Part shown: positions 13,627 to 20,758 of the stretch, one piece after another
How positions within the stretch are numbered: position 1 is the stretch's first letter
Layout of the letters: each line of letters starts with the position of its first letter
Notes under the pieces: generated by a model
What the model saw: the letters and a program-made list of their open reading frames with translations, nothing else
What the model was told of the DNA's origin: nothing
Database searches by the model: none
Translations under genes and position numbers: made by a program
Virus record (IMG/VR): IMGVR_UViG_3300036795_000116
Span: 1 to 64,000 of that record
Direction: 5' to 3' (one strand)
DNA length: 64,000 bases
Source of the DNA: a virus

Positions 13627-13699
13627 TCGTCGGGGCTGGACTTGAACCAGCAACCCCCGGCTCTTCAGACCAGTGCTCTCCCAGTTGAGCTACCCGACG
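13627..13699 (-). tRNA. tRNA-Phe (GAA)
   Basis: Acceptor CGTCGGG/CCCGACG, D-stem GCTC/GAGC, loop CTGAAGA (GAA), T-arm GCTGG-TTCAAGT-CCAGC, discriminator A. Confidence 0.88.
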
Positions 13700-13711
13700 A
13701 TTGTCCGAATG

Positions 13712-13792
13712 TCCTAACCTAGCACTGAGGTAACGCTGTTAGGATAGGTACGCCCCAGACCCTGGCGACCTTTGAACGTCAGGGCCTGGGGC
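13712..13792 (-). terminator. Two inverted repeats between tRNAs and secreted-protein gene
   Basis: TCCTAAC/GTTAGGA (13712-13718, 13738-13744), and a larger stem gccccag...ctggggc (13752-13792) with internal ccctg/caggg. The second lies just beyond the minus-strand stop at 13803 and could end that transcript. No U-tract. Confidence 0.45.
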
Positions 13793-13802
13793 ACCCCTTC
13801 AC

Positions 13803-14108
13803 CTAGTAGTCACGTCGCCCGTCGTGACGGTCATACCGGTCGTGCCTGTTGTACCGGTCGTGCCTGTCATGCCGACCGTACTTGTTGTGCCGATCGTGGC
13901 GGCTGTACCGGTCGTACCGATCGTGGCGGCTGTACCGGTCGTGGCGGTCATCACCACGCCAACCGCCCGCCTTCACCAGGGCAACTGGCGCAACCGCGCT
14001 GGTCACCATGGTCGGCGCACTGGGTGCTGCGTTAGCCACCCCGCTGCTTCCCCCCACGAGCAGCGCCGTGCTGAGCAGCCCGGCTGTCAGCAACTTCGTG
14101 ATTATCAT
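13803..14108 (-). CDS. Secreted Arg/His/Asp/Tyr repeat protein
   Basis: 101 aa from ATG 14108, with GAAGGGAG upstream. The longer frame to 14282 runs through a tRNA and is rejected. Signal peptide to ANAAPS (about residue 29). The last ~50 residues are repeats of DRHDRY/SRHDRY type. Its composition parallels the His-rich proteins at 2245 and 7952. Probably exported; function unknown. Confidence 0.65.
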   Translation of the reverse strand: MIITKLLTAGLLSTALLVGGSSGVANAAPSAPTMVTSAVAPVALVKAGGWRGDDRHDRYSRHDRYDRYSRHDRHNKYGRHDRHDRYNRHDRYDRHDGRRDY

Positions 14109-14218
14109 CCCTGAACTCCCTTCAGTTGACTGCCAGGGAGCGCCGAAGTTACCTGAGGATCCTGCCAGGTACTGCCGCCAATCAGGGTGACCCCGAATGC
14201 TGGAGTTAGCTCCATTCG

Positions 14219-14288
14219 AGGCACTGGCGGGACTTGCACCCGCGTACACGGTTTTGCAGACCGCGTCGACCAGCTCGGTCACAGCGCC
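14219..14288 (-). tRNA. tRNA-Cys (GCA)
   Basis: Acceptor GGCGCTG/CAGTGCC (one G.U), anticodon stem GCGGT/ACCGT, loop CTGCAAA (GCA), discriminator U, the cysteine identity base. 70 nt. Confidence 0.8.
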
Positions 14289-14297
14289 GTGCGTGCG

Positions 14298-14371
14298 TGC
14301 CCCCTGAGAGATTCGAACTCATCACTGTCAGGTTCCTAAAACCTGTGCCTCTACCGTTGGGCTAAAGGGGC
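14298..14371 (-). tRNA. tRNA-Leu (TAG), short variable arm
   Basis: Acceptor GCCCCTT/AGGGGGC with one U.G, anticodon stem CAGGT/ACCTG, loop TTTAGGA (TAG, codon CTA). The T-stem is imperfect beside a normal TTCGAAT loop. Discriminator A; no long variable arm. Confidence 0.8.
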
Positions 14372-14374
14372 TTG

Positions 14375-14448
14375 CTGGCCAGGTAGGATTCGAACCTACA
14401 ACATCCTCCTTAACAGGGAGGCGCTCTGCCGGATTGAGCTACAAGCCA
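14375..14448 (-). tRNA. tRNA-Asn (GTT)
   Basis: Acceptor TGGCTTG/CTGGCCA with one mismatch and one wobble, anticodon stem CCTCC/GGAGG, loop CTGTTAA (GTT), T-arm GTAGG-TTCGAAT-CCTAC, discriminator G. Confidence 0.85.
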
Positions 14449-14464
14449 ATGTAATTGTTGTGCG

Positions 14465-14537
14465 TGCCGGTAGCTGGAATCGAACCAACCTATCACTGAT
14501 TTACAGTCAGTTGCCTACCCAGTCGAGCCTCACCGGC
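14465..14537 (-). tRNA. tRNA-Tyr (GTA)
   Basis: Acceptor GCCGGTG/TACCGGC, anticodon stem ACTGA/TCAGT, loop CTGTAAA (GTA), T-arm GTTGG-TTCGATT-CCAGC, discriminator A. Bacterial tRNA-Tyr normally has a long variable arm; here it is short. Confidence 0.83.
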
Positions 14538-14541
14538 GGAG

Positions 14542-14626
14542 CGGAAGCTGCAGGGATCGAACCTGCGCGGGTGTCACCCCGACTGCCATTTTCGAGACGG
14601 CTGCCTTACCTCTCGGCCAAGCTTCC
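14542..14626 (-). tRNA. tRNA-Ser (CGA)
   Basis: Class II tRNA, 85 nt: acceptor GGAAGCT/AGCTTCC, anticodon stem GCCGT/ATGGC, loop CTCGAAA (CGA), variable hairpin GGGGT-gac-ACCC, T-loop TTCGATC, discriminator G. Its 5' end overlaps the stop of the upstream minus-strand gene. Confidence 0.87.
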
Positions 14627-15013
14627 CCGTGGTGCGTAACCCGGACACTCCCGAGATTTCGCGTCCGTGAGGATCTTACCGCAGCTGGTGCAGGTGTGGA
14701 CGTGCTTGCAGGAGTAGTACCACTCTCCGTTGCCGACGAACTGACGGAGCCGCTGCCCCTCGACGTGCTCCCAGCGGCCCTTCTGGAACCAGCCGCAGCG
14801 CCAGTGCTGAGGGTAGCGGTCCGCGTCGGGGCGAGCCTGGAAGTGCAGGGCCCACTTGTCTATCTTGAGCGTGGTGACGTGCTCGATCCCGACCTTCCCG
14901 CGGCACCAACGACGCCGGTCCTTGCGGGCACGGTGTACGGGCACCTCGGGAGCCAGGACGCGGGCTTCGTCGAGCTTCGGGCCGGCGTTCCACCCGTCAT
15001 AGCTGTGTCCCAC
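14606..15013 (-). CDS. Hypothetical Cys/His-rich protein inside tRNA cluster
   Basis: 135 aa from GTG 15013, with AAGGAG 7 nt upstream. Trp- and Arg-rich middle (HWRCGWFQKGRWEHVEG), then CKHVHTCTSCGK and a later Cys, a likely zinc-binding end. Its last 21 bases overlap tRNA-Ser. No family recognised. Confidence 0.6.
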   Translation of the reverse strand: MGHSYDGWNAGPKLDEARVLAPEVPVHRARKDRRRWCRGKVGIEHVTTLKIDKWALHFQARPDADRYPQHWRCGWFQKGRWEHVEGQRLRQFVGNGEWYYSCKHVHTCTSCGKILTDAKSRECPGYAPRGSLAER

Positions 15014-15031
15014 GATCTGCTCCTTCCGTTG

Positions 15032-15105
15032 CGGTACCGACGGGACTCGAACCCGCGACCTCCGCCGTGACAGGGCGGCGCTCTAACCAGCTGAGCTACG
15101 ACACC
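15032..15105 (-). tRNA. tRNA-Asp (GTC)
   Basis: Acceptor GGTGTCG/CGGTACC with two wobble pairs, anticodon stem CCGCC/GGCGG, loop CTGTCAC (GTC), T-arm GCGGG-TTCGAGT-CCCGT, discriminator G. Confidence 0.87.
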
Positions 15106-15109
15106 GTGG

Positions 15110-15211
15110 AGCATGCGCCAGGACTCGAACCTGGAACCTCCGGATTTTATACCGGCGCTCTACCGTATCCCCGGGCGTCCCCGGGCGGTGTTCCCCTTGA
15201 GCTACGCACGC
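15110..15211 (-). pseudogene. tRNA-like element with D-arm insertion (possible tRNA pseudogene)
   Basis: The acceptor GCGTGCG/CGCATGC, D-stem halves GCTC/GAGC and T-arm CCAGG-TTCGAGT-CCTGG are intact. The D-loop is ~38 nt and holds two tandem GCCCGGGGA units. The anticodon arm is CCGG with an 8-nt loop TATAAAAT, so no anticodon can be assigned. It sits between tRNA-Asp and tRNA-Pro. Probably a broken tRNA gene. Confidence 0.6.
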
Positions 15212-15213
15212 AG

Positions 15214-15287
15214 TCGGCCATGCTGGAGTCGAACCAGCGGTCTTCTGCTCCCAAAGCAGACGGATTACCAAGCTTTCCCAATGGCCG
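15214..15287 (-). tRNA. tRNA-Pro (TGG)
   Basis: Acceptor CGGCCAT/ATGGCCG with C1-G72, anticodon stem TCTGC/GCAGA, loop TTTGGGA (TGG), T-arm GCTGG-TTCGACT-CCAGC, discriminator A; 1-72 and 73 fit proline. First tRNA of the minus-strand cluster. Confidence 0.85.
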
Positions 15288-15370
15288 TTCTAAGAGGCGG
15301 CTAGGCGCGCAGAGGGCCCCGCAATACCTAACCCTTACCGGTCCCCGGCCTCCCAGGTCAGACCCTACCC

Positions 15371-15541
15371 CTACCGACGCTTCGCCCGCATCCGGATTCC
15401 CTCAGCGAGCGCGTGCTGGTTGGCGACGAACTTGGCCAGCTCGAAGTCGTCCTCGGTGTAGGCGGACGCGATCAGCTGCAGCGAGGCGTTCATCTGGGCG
15501 AGGTGCACCCAGATCTCGGTGAGCTTGTCGTCAGCGTTCAC
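15371..15541 (-). CDS. Hypothetical 56-aa helical protein
   Basis: GTG 15541 overlaps the upstream stop (GTGA). Acidic N-terminus and amphipathic helices (TEIWVHLAQMNASLQLIASAYTEDDFELAKF), basic end. Last protein gene of the lysis-side operon before the tRNAs. Function unknown. Confidence 0.6.
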   Translation of the reverse strand: MNADDKLTEIWVHLAQMNASLQLIASAYTEDDFELAKFVANQHALAEGIRMRAKRR

Positions 15542-15798
15542 CCGACGCGCTCGGGCCAGTGCCAGGTGCCGCCCGTTTCGCCGGTCCGGTCGTGTTCGAC
15601 CCCGCGGTTGAAGAACGTCCCAGTGGGGTTGAGCACCGCGAGCCCGACTAGCTTGCCGAAGCCCGTCTCCTCGGAGACCTCGGTGATGATCGCCGCGCGG
15701 CACTCGCTGGTGAAGGCCTGCGAGCCGTTGGGCTGTACCGGGGTGCCGTAGCTGACGTAGTGAACTATTCGACCCACCGAGGGCTGCTGTTCGCTCAC
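15538..15798 (-). CDS. Conserved small phage protein (VGRIVHYVSYG type)
   Basis: 86 aa, ATG 15798. VGRIVHYVSYGTPV, CRAAIITEV, LAVLNPTGTFFN and GGTWHWPE match a small beta-rich protein widespread in actinophages near lysis and tail genes. Its function is not established. Coupled to the holin upstream by a 4-base overlap. Confidence 0.75.
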   Translation of the reverse strand: MSEQQPSVGRIVHYVSYGTPVQPNGSQAFTSECRAAIITEVSEETGFGKLVGLAVLNPTGTFFNRGVEHDRTGETGGTWHWPERVG

Positions 15799-16178
15799 GA
15801 CAGGACGTGCCGCCCGCCCCGGCTCACCGCGTCAGGCCCGATCGGCGCGGTGACCACGGTGCGCAGGTAGAACGCCACCACGGCGACCACGAAGGCCATG
15901 ATTGAGCCCTGCAACTGAGGAGTCAGCTGGAAGCCGAAGGAGAGCGCGACGGCCAGCATGGCCTGCACGACACCCGCGATCAGAGGCGCGGCCTTCTCCG
16001 CGGACACCGAGAGGGCGGTCAGCACGCCGAGGAGGACGACGACCAGAGCGTTGAGCGCACCCTGCTCATCCACCGTGAAGCCGAGCGTCAGCGCCCCGAT
16101 GAGCTGGATCAGGCCGGCGACGACGGCCGCGATCTGGGCGGTCTCACGGGCGATGTAGGCGAGAACCTTGTTGAACAT
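15795..16178 (-). CDS. Holin-like membrane protein
   Basis: 127 aa, ATG 16178. Three or four hydrophobic segments: AQIAAVVAGLIQLIGALTLG, ALVVVLLGVLTALSV, a helix near residue 72, and MAFVVAVVAFYL. With its position downstream of the endolysin in a lysis cluster, this fits a phage holin, forming inner-membrane pores. Other small membrane proteins nearby are alternative holins. Confidence 0.65.
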   Translation of the reverse strand: MFNKVLAYIARETAQIAAVVAGLIQLIGALTLGFTVDEQGALNALVVVLLGVLTALSVSAEKAAPLIAGVVQAMLAVALSFGFQLTPQLQGSIMAFVVAVVAFYLRTVVTAPIGPDAVSRGGRHVLS

Positions 16179-16189
16179 GACGGATTCCT

Positions 16190-16360
16190 TTACCGCTTGG
16201 TCCAGAACTGCTCAACCCAGGGTTCCGAAGGGTTGCCTCGGCTAAAACGACGGACAGATCCGTCAGCGAAGTAGTAGGCGCGCTCCATGGACGGGTTCGG
16301 GTTGGACGAGGCCATGGTCTCGATGCGGATCGCGTCCTCGACCCCGAGCGGATGGATCAC
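16190..16360 (-). CDS. Hypothetical 56-aa protein
   Basis: GTG 16360 overlaps the upstream stop. Contains a beta-hairpin-like AYYFADGSVRRFSRG, a pattern seen in small phage proteins. Function unknown. Confidence 0.5.
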   Translation of the reverse strand: MIHPLGVEDAIRIETMASSNPNPSMERAYYFADGSVRRFSRGNPSEPWVEQFWTKR

Positions 16361-16512
16361 CACCAGTGCCGTCGGTTGCCAACGGGGTGCCCGACGCCAC
16401 CGAGCAGCAGGAGCACGAGGCCGACGACGAGCAGGATGACCCCGATGGTGTAGAAGATGGAGATGCCGAGCAGATAGCCCAGCAGCACGAGGATTACGCC
16501 AAGGACAATCAC
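16357..16512 (-). CDS. Small membrane protein, DUF6131-like
   Basis: 51 aa from GTG 16512, GGAGCC upstream. Two closely spaced hydrophobic helices (VILVLLGYLLGI and GVILLVVGLVLLLLGGVGH) and a basic/aromatic end (RRHWW). This matches tiny actinobacterial membrane proteins of the DUF6131 type. Its place in the lysis cluster suggests a lysis accessory role (inference). Confidence 0.6.
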   Translation of the reverse strand: MIVLGVILVLLGYLLGISIFYTIGVILLVVGLVLLLLGGVGHPVGNRRHWW

Positions 16513-16523
16513 GAGGGGCTCCT

Positions 16524-16664
16524 TTAGCTCCGGTAGTCCTGCCGGTTGTTCCAGGTCTTCGTCATGTCGTGACGGGCGCGCCCGATCTCAGCGGTCCATC
16601 GGCCCACGAAGAAACCGGGGACTGAGCCGGCGCCGAGCAGGAGGAAGAGCTGCAGGGTGGTCAC
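16524..16664 (-). CDS. 46-aa single-TM protein
   Basis: GTG 16664 overlaps the stop of the preceding gene. N-terminal TM helix (LQLFLLLGAGSVPGFFVG) and a basic, polar tail. Spanin- or holin-accessory-like size; unknown. Confidence 0.5.
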   Translation of the reverse strand: MTTLQLFLLLGAGSVPGFFVGRWTAEIGRARHDMTKTWNNRQDYRS

Positions 16665-16825
16665 GAATGGATCCCGCCTGAGCTGATGAACAGGGCGACG
16701 ATGACCAGCAGAAGCCCGACCGGGGTCAGCAGGACGCGGTTGTAGGTCGCCACCGCGTTCCACAGGATGATGTCGAAGAGGACCAGGATGAACGCGATGA
16801 CGAGGAGGATCATGTTGATGCTCAC
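16661..16825 (-). CDS. 54-aa membrane protein, two TM helices
   Basis: GTG 16825, overlapping the endolysin stop. Hydrophobic segments MILLVIAFILVLFDIILW and LLTPVGLLLVIVALFI. Possible second holin or antiholin. No family recognised. Confidence 0.55.
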   Translation of the reverse strand: MSINMILLVIAFILVLFDIILWNAVATYNRVLLTPVGLLLVIVALFISSGGIHS

Positions 16826-17565
16826 GAGCCGCTCCTTTGCTGAAGCTTCTTCGTCGCGGTCTGCAGTTCGGCGATCGCCGCCGCCAATGCCACGAGCTGC
16901 ACATTCGCCCGACGCAGATAGTCGGTCGCGGTCAGGTCTTCATCGGTGCCGCCCGGCCATGTGGGCCAACCCGGCCAGTCCGTTCCTTGGGGTACCACCG
17001 TCGCCGAACCGCTGATGTATTGGTAGACGGCCGTGAGCATTGCGTCCTGCTCTGGAGTCAAGTCATCCTCCTGGATACCCTGGAGTCTCTGCTGCCACAC
17101 CGCGTATTTGGCCATCGCGTCGTTTGCGTATGCCTCGGCGGCCGGACCACTGCCGTTGTAATGCACGAATCCTCCGCGCACGCCGTACCTGCGGATCAGC
17201 GCCTGAATGCCCCGGAAACCGGAGCGCATGTTCGGGATGGGCAACCAGCAGCCGCCGAGTGAATCCGCCGAGTTCTGGTAGCCCGCAGACGTGCATTGCG
17301 CGGGGCCGACACCCTGGCGACCAATGCGCCCAGCCTGCACGGCGGTGCGATAGGCGAGGTAGCTGGCCTGGGTAACGACTGTGCCTTTGATGTAGGTGCC
17401 GCCGGTCGACACCCCATCGGAGCCCCAGACGTTGCGGCCCCCGCTCTCTTTCTGAATGACCGTTGCCGCCACCGCGAGGTCGATGCCTTCTAACTGGGCG
17501 GCTTCCACGATTTCGCTGGCGAGGCCGAGTCCGTACATGCTCAGGACACTCGTCGCGCTCACCAC
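16822..17565 (-). CDS. Endolysin, lytic transglycosylase/lysozyme-like
   Basis: 247 aa from GTG 17565. The N-terminal ~150 residues contain AATVIQKESGGRNVWGSD (putative catalytic Glu in KESGG), a GVGPAQCTSAGY segment and a FVHYNGSG turn, the layout of goose-lysozyme/soluble transglycosylase folds cleaving peptidoglycan. A C-terminal helix (LVALAAAIAELQTATKKL) follows a Trp/Pro linker. It is coupled to small membrane proteins downstream, so it likely works with a holin. No separate cell-wall-binding domain is recognised. Confidence 0.75.
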   Translation of the reverse strand: MVSATSVLSMYGLGLASEIVEAAQLEGIDLAVAATVIQKESGGRNVWGSDGVSTGGTYIKGTVVTQASYLAYRTAVQAGRIGRQGVGPAQCTSAGYQNSADSLGGCWLPIPNMRSGFRGIQALIRRYGVRGGFVHYNGSGPAAEAYANDAMAKYAVWQQRLQGIQEDDLTPEQDAMLTAVYQYISGSATVVPQGTDWPGWPTWPGGTDEDLTATDYLRRANVQLVALAAAIAELQTATKKLQQRSGS

Positions 17566-17834
17566 GGGTTGAAACTGTCGGGTCGGACGTACGTCATCTT
17601 CTTCAAGCGCCAGACACCTCGCCAGTCCTGGTTCAGCCGCAGCCCATAAGCAATGGAGAGCCCGTGCGCTTCGGCGATCCAGTTGGTCGTGTCCGCCGGA
17701 AACACCATGTCTTCATGCAGCTCGCGCCAGATGCCGGTGCGGATCTCGGTGACCGCCTCCGGGTCCGCGCGCATAATCATTTCCCGGATCGCCGCCCGAG
17801 CGCTCATCCCGGCGGGGAAGGTCACGATGCGCAT
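17559..17834 (-). CDS. Hypothetical protein upstream of endolysin
   Basis: 91 aa, ATG 17834, right after a terminator hairpin. Motifs REMIMRADPEAVTEIRTGIW and a C-terminal WRGVWRLKKMTYVRP. It overlaps the endolysin start by 7 bases, so the two are co-translated. No family recognised. Confidence 0.6.
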   Translation of the reverse strand: MRIVTFPAGMSARAAIREMIMRADPEAVTEIRTGIWRELHEDMVFPADTTNWIAEAHGLSIAYGLRLNQDWRGVWRLKKMTYVRPDSFNPW

Positions 17835-17835
17835 A

Positions 17836-17893
17836 GAAAGGCCCTCCGGCCAGGGACAAGGCTGCCCACGATTGGTGTCCCTGGCCAGAGGGC
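17836..17893 (-). terminator. Intrinsic terminator (minus strand)
   Basis: 17876-17893 pairs with 17841-17858 over 18 positions with one C.A mismatch, followed on the minus strand by TTTCT. It follows the stop at 17908, so transcripts of the sortase operon would end or attenuate before the endolysin operon. Confidence 0.65.
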
Positions 17894-17907
17894 TCTCATC
17901 TAACTAC

Positions 17908-18306
17908 TTACTCACTCGGCGGGGTGACTGCCGGTGGAACCAGCGCGGCGGCCGCGGCGACACCCGCGGCAACTGCGTCGGCGGTGGACTGAGCTGCCGC
18001 CACCGCCGCGGTGAGCCCGCTGAGGTCCAGCTCTGGCTGCGCCGCCTGGAGGGCAGCGATCTCAGCCTGGATGTTGTTCACGTCGCCAGCAAGGTCGGAC
18101 ACCGCGGTACCCAGCTGGGCGTTGGTGTCGGATAGGGCGGCGGTCAGGGCGTCAATATCGGACTGAGCCACGGAGATCTCCCTTTGCATGCGCTGCTGGT
18201 TATGTCCCAGCTGCCGTTGATTGTCCTCTAGCTCCTCAAGACGCTGGAGGATTTGCCATGGACGGGCACCAGGACCAAAGGATTCTGTATCAGCTTCATC
18301 AGCCAT
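17908..18306 (-). CDS. Coiled-coil protein, hypothetical
   Basis: 132 aa from ATG 18306. A long coiled coil (ILQRLEELEDNQRQLGHNQQRMQREI through LQAAQPELDL) and an Ala/Pro-rich C-terminus. Structural or scaffolding function possible. Its start overlaps the upstream stop in ATGGCTGA, indicating coupling. Confidence 0.6.
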   Translation of the reverse strand: MADEADTESFGPGARPWQILQRLEELEDNQRQLGHNQQRMQREISVAQSDIDALTAALSDTNAQLGTAVSDLAGDVNNIQAEIAALQAAQPELDLSGLTAAVAAAQSTADAVAAGVAAAAALVPPAVTPPSE

Positions 18307-18670
18307 ACCGCGGTGCCTTTGATCGACGTGGAGTGTTCCGTGTGGGAACACGAGGGTTGGGTACTGCCTGAATCAGGGCGTCGTGGGCGCACTGATACAG
18401 CCGGCAGGGCCACCGAAATTGCTCGACAGCCCCTTGGTGCATGCACCAACCGTGATCGTCGGGAATGTGCTGGTGAAGCATCCAACGGGCCCTGCGCGGG
18501 TCCGCTTTCAGGAACCAGATAACCCCGAGATTGACGGTTTCTACCGGATCGAGGTCGGCCTCAACTGCCGACGGTAGGACGGAGAGAGATAAGGTCCGCA
18601 AAGACCACCTCCTGCGACGTGAGCCCCGAGCAGGTGATGAGTCGAAGTTCCGGACCCGGCGTATTGCCAT
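18299..18670 (-). CDS. Hypothetical Trp/His/Cys-rich protein, start uncertain
   Basis: The frame ends at 18299. A protein-like stretch runs VETVNLGVIWFLKADPRRAR, HQHIPDDHGWC and WPCRLYQCAHDA, similar in feel to small phage zinc proteins. The only upstream in-frame ATG (18670) overlaps the sortase gene by 110 bases; an internal ATG (RWMLHQH) is another choice. An opposite-strand frame at 18383-18577 competes but breaks strand consistency. Confidence 0.4.
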   Translation of the reverse strand: MAIRRVRNFDSSPARGSRRRRWSLRTLSLSVLPSAVEADLDPVETVNLGVIWFLKADPRRARWMLHQHIPDDHGWCMHQGAVEQFRWPCRLYQCAHDALIQAVPNPRVPTRNTPRRSKAPRYG

Positions 18671-19313
18671 AAACGGCCTGTGCTTCTGAGTTGAAGTTCG
18701 CCTTCGGGACCGTGAGATTCTGGGTTACCCGAAAGGTTGCCGTCTGACCGTCGGACCGATCAATTTCCACCACACCACCCACTCCGAGCTGACCCAAATT
18801 CCAGAAGAGCCCGTGGTGACCTTGCTGGTCGACATGAGCCAGCACGACAGCGGGACCCATCGCCCCAGGGACGGGGGAGAAGCGATACCAACCCAGCTCG
18901 CCCACTTTGCTCAGGGGAGGGACTTGCAGGGTGTGATCGGTGTTGCGCCCCACGGGGATGACATCGCGGGACGATACGGCAATGGCTGGGATCCGAATCG
19001 CCGTCGGGACGACAGCTTTCGCTGGAGGGGCGGTCACCGTCGACGAGCGGTCAGATACAAGGGCCGGAGCTGTAGGTGCGGACATTGTCACTGGAACTGG
19101 TGTCCTGGTGACCGTCACCTGCTGGATTACGACACGCGGCGGAGTCGTTGGCTGGGGAACGCTGGTAGAAAGAACAACGCCCGGTGACGTCAGATCTGGA
19201 GGATCCACAGACGCGGGAGCGGGGGTGGCGCTAACCCCTCGAATTAGCGCCACCCCCACTACCACTCCGAGGATCAGGGGGGCAACACACCCCAGTACCC
19301 TCGGCGTCTTCAT
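18561..19313 (-). CDS. Sortase-fold protein (class E/F-like), catalytic Arg not seen
   Basis: 250 aa. Signal-anchor helix at residues 7-27, Pro/Thr-rich stalk to ~100, then a sortase domain: PTAIRIPAIAV, GELGWYRFSPVPGAMGPAVVLAHVD (His about 160), VYGNTPGPELRLITCSG (Cys about 228). In cellular sortases a longer loop with the catalytic Arg follows the Cys; here only SGLTSQE separates it from VVFAD. It could be inactive or differently active. Sortases are rare in phages. ATGA overlap with the upstream gene. Confidence 0.75.
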   Translation of the reverse strand: MKTPRVLGCVAPLILGVVVGVALIRGVSATPAPASVDPPDLTSPGVVLSTSVPQPTTPPRVVIQQVTVTRTPVPVTMSAPTAPALVSDRSSTVTAPPAKAVVPTAIRIPAIAVSSRDVIPVGRNTDHTLQVPPLSKVGELGWYRFSPVPGAMGPAVVLAHVDQQGHHGLFWNLGQLGVGGVVEIDRSDGQTATFRVTQNLTVPKANFNSEAQAVYGNTPGPELRLITCSGLTSQEVVFADLISLRPTVGS

Positions 19314-19807
19314 CAGCGCCGGAAGAACCGAGCGCCGCGCCGGAAGCCAGGCAGGCCCCAGTTGACCGAGGTCAGGGTCTGGCAGCTGCCGTCACCGGTG
19401 GCAACCGCGCCCACCGGGATCTCGGTGACCTGCACGAGCTGCGGCTCCTGGACCAGCGTGTAGCCAAGCGAGACCGGGTCGCCGGAGCAACCGCACGAGC
19501 TGGCGACCTGGCTGTACGGGAAGATGGTGCCCCCGCGCTGCCAGAAGGTCCCGCCGAAGTTGCCCCCACGGAAGGAGCCGAAGCCTCCGCCGAAGTTACC
19601 CCCACGGAAACCGCCGAAGTTGCCGCCGCGGAAGTGGTCACCCCGGTGGTCACCGCCAGTGGATGGGGTACACACGACGGGAAGTGCAACGGTTCCACAA
19701 AGAGTGGGCCGCTGAGTCGGTGCCGGAGTCGCCGCGTTCGCCACGCCGACGGAGCCGGCGCCAATGGCAGCCATCACGGCCACGACGGTTAGGGACTTAC
19801 GGAGCAT
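19313..19807 (-). CDS. Secreted Gly/Phe/Arg repeat protein
   Basis: 164 aa from ATG 19807, GAAGGG upstream. Signal peptide ending VANAATP. About four repeats of FRGGNFGG, then a region with five cysteines (SSCGCSGD, SCQTL and others) and a basic end. It shares the operon with the sortase-like protein but shows no LPXTG motif. Function unknown. Confidence 0.65.
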   Translation of the reverse strand: MLRKSLTVVAVMAAIGAGSVGVANAATPAPTQRPTLCGTVALPVVCTPSTGGDHRGDHFRGGNFGGFRGGNFGGGFGSFRGGNFGGTFWQRGGTIFPYSQVASSCGCSGDPVSLGYTLVQEPQLVQVTEIPVGAVATGDGSCQTLTSVNWGLPGFRRGARFFRR

Positions 19808-19957
19808 GATCAAACCCTTCGATTCGGTTTTGACAGCCCCCCGGCCGCCTCCGACATTTGGTCGGCTTGCCTGTCACAACGAGAGACGCTCAGCGTGGTC
19901 ACGGGTTGCGTTCAGATTCGTCTTAGTTTCACGGAGGGTAGTGACAGCGTTCGTCAC

Positions 19958-20758
19958 TCACTGACCGTTCCCGAGGCCGTTGAGCAGGCCTCCCACCCCG
20001 TTGAGCAGCGGAGTTCCCTGGTTAGCGGGTGCTGCTGGTGCCACCGGCTGAGCTGCCTGGACGGGTTGCTCGACCGTCTGGGTCACCGGCGCCGGCTGCG
20101 TCACTGTCTGCGTGACCGGGGGTTGTTGCGTGACCGTCACCGGGGGCGGGGGAGCTTGCTCGGTGACCGTGACCTGGCGCGGGCTTTGATACCGGTAGGG
20201 CGGCGCCGGGTAGCGATACGGAGCCTGGCGTTCAGAAGGAAGCGGCGGGCGCTCATCCCGCGTCGGCGGAGGTTGCTGCTGCAGGTAGCGGTTATCGGGT
20301 GCGGCTGGCCCCGCATAGACGCCCTTATCTGGCTGACCAGCAACACCAGGGGCTGAGGTGGGGCCCGACGACGCAGGAGCACCCCCCTCGACGGGCACCG
20401 CGACCTTCGGCAGCGAGCGCGCGATCTCCGCTCGGATCATGGCGTCGATCTGCTGCGTGGTCAGCGGCGTCGAGATGGGTGCCGCGGCCAGCGGAGTCGA
20501 CTGCACCTGCTGCGCGAGCGGGCAGGCGCCGATGGAGATCAGCGGAGCGGCGGTCTCACCGCCCTGGTGACAGACCTCTAGCACCTTGCTCGCTAGATCC
20601 TGGCTCTGCGCGATCGCGTTCTGGCGCTCCACGGAGGCCTCGTGCGCGGGGACGGCGATGAGAACGCCGAGCGCGAACACGACCAGTACCGCGAGCACCG
20701 TGGCGATCGCCGAGCGTGGGGTGATGGGGCGCGCCGCGTGCCGCCCCGGAGAGCCCAC
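19958..20758 (-). CDS. Membrane-anchored proline-rich protein
   Basis: 266 aa, GTG 20758. One TM helix (ATVLAVLVVFALGVLIAV), a helical ectodomain with two cysteines (VCHQGG, GACPLA), then a long Pro/Gln/Thr/Val tail with PVTVTQ and PVTQTV repeats and a Gly/Leu/Asn end. Similar layouts occur beside actinophage lysis genes. Role unknown. The 144 bases before it (19814-19957) hold only an AGTGAC/GTCACT palindrome. Confidence 0.6.
   Translation of the reverse strand: MGSPGRHAARPITPRSAIATVLAVLVVFALGVLIAVPAHEASVERQNAIAQSQDLASKVLEVCHQGGETAAPLISIGACPLAQQVQSTPLAAAPISTPLTTQQIDAMIRAEIARSLPKVAVPVEGGAPASSGPTSAPGVAGQPDKGVYAGPAAPDNRYLQQQPPPTRDERPPLPSERQAPYRYPAPPYRYQSPRQVTVTEQAPPPPVTVTQQPPVTQTVTQPAPVTQTVEQPVQAAQPVAPAAPANQGTPLLNGVGGLLNGLGNGQ

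Noticed and set aside
14109-14282. N-terminal extension of the secreted repeat protein
   Set aside because: Runs through tRNA-Cys and hides the signal peptide; ATG 14108 has a strong ribosome-binding site.
18383-18577. 64-codon plus-strand frame
   Set aside because: Moderately protein-like, but it would lie alone within an unbroken minus-strand operon; the opposite frame (18299-18670) fits better.
19940-19958. AGTGAC/GTCACT palindrome as an operator
   Set aside because: Overlaps the last codons of the 19958-20758 gene; a six-bp stem is weak evidence.
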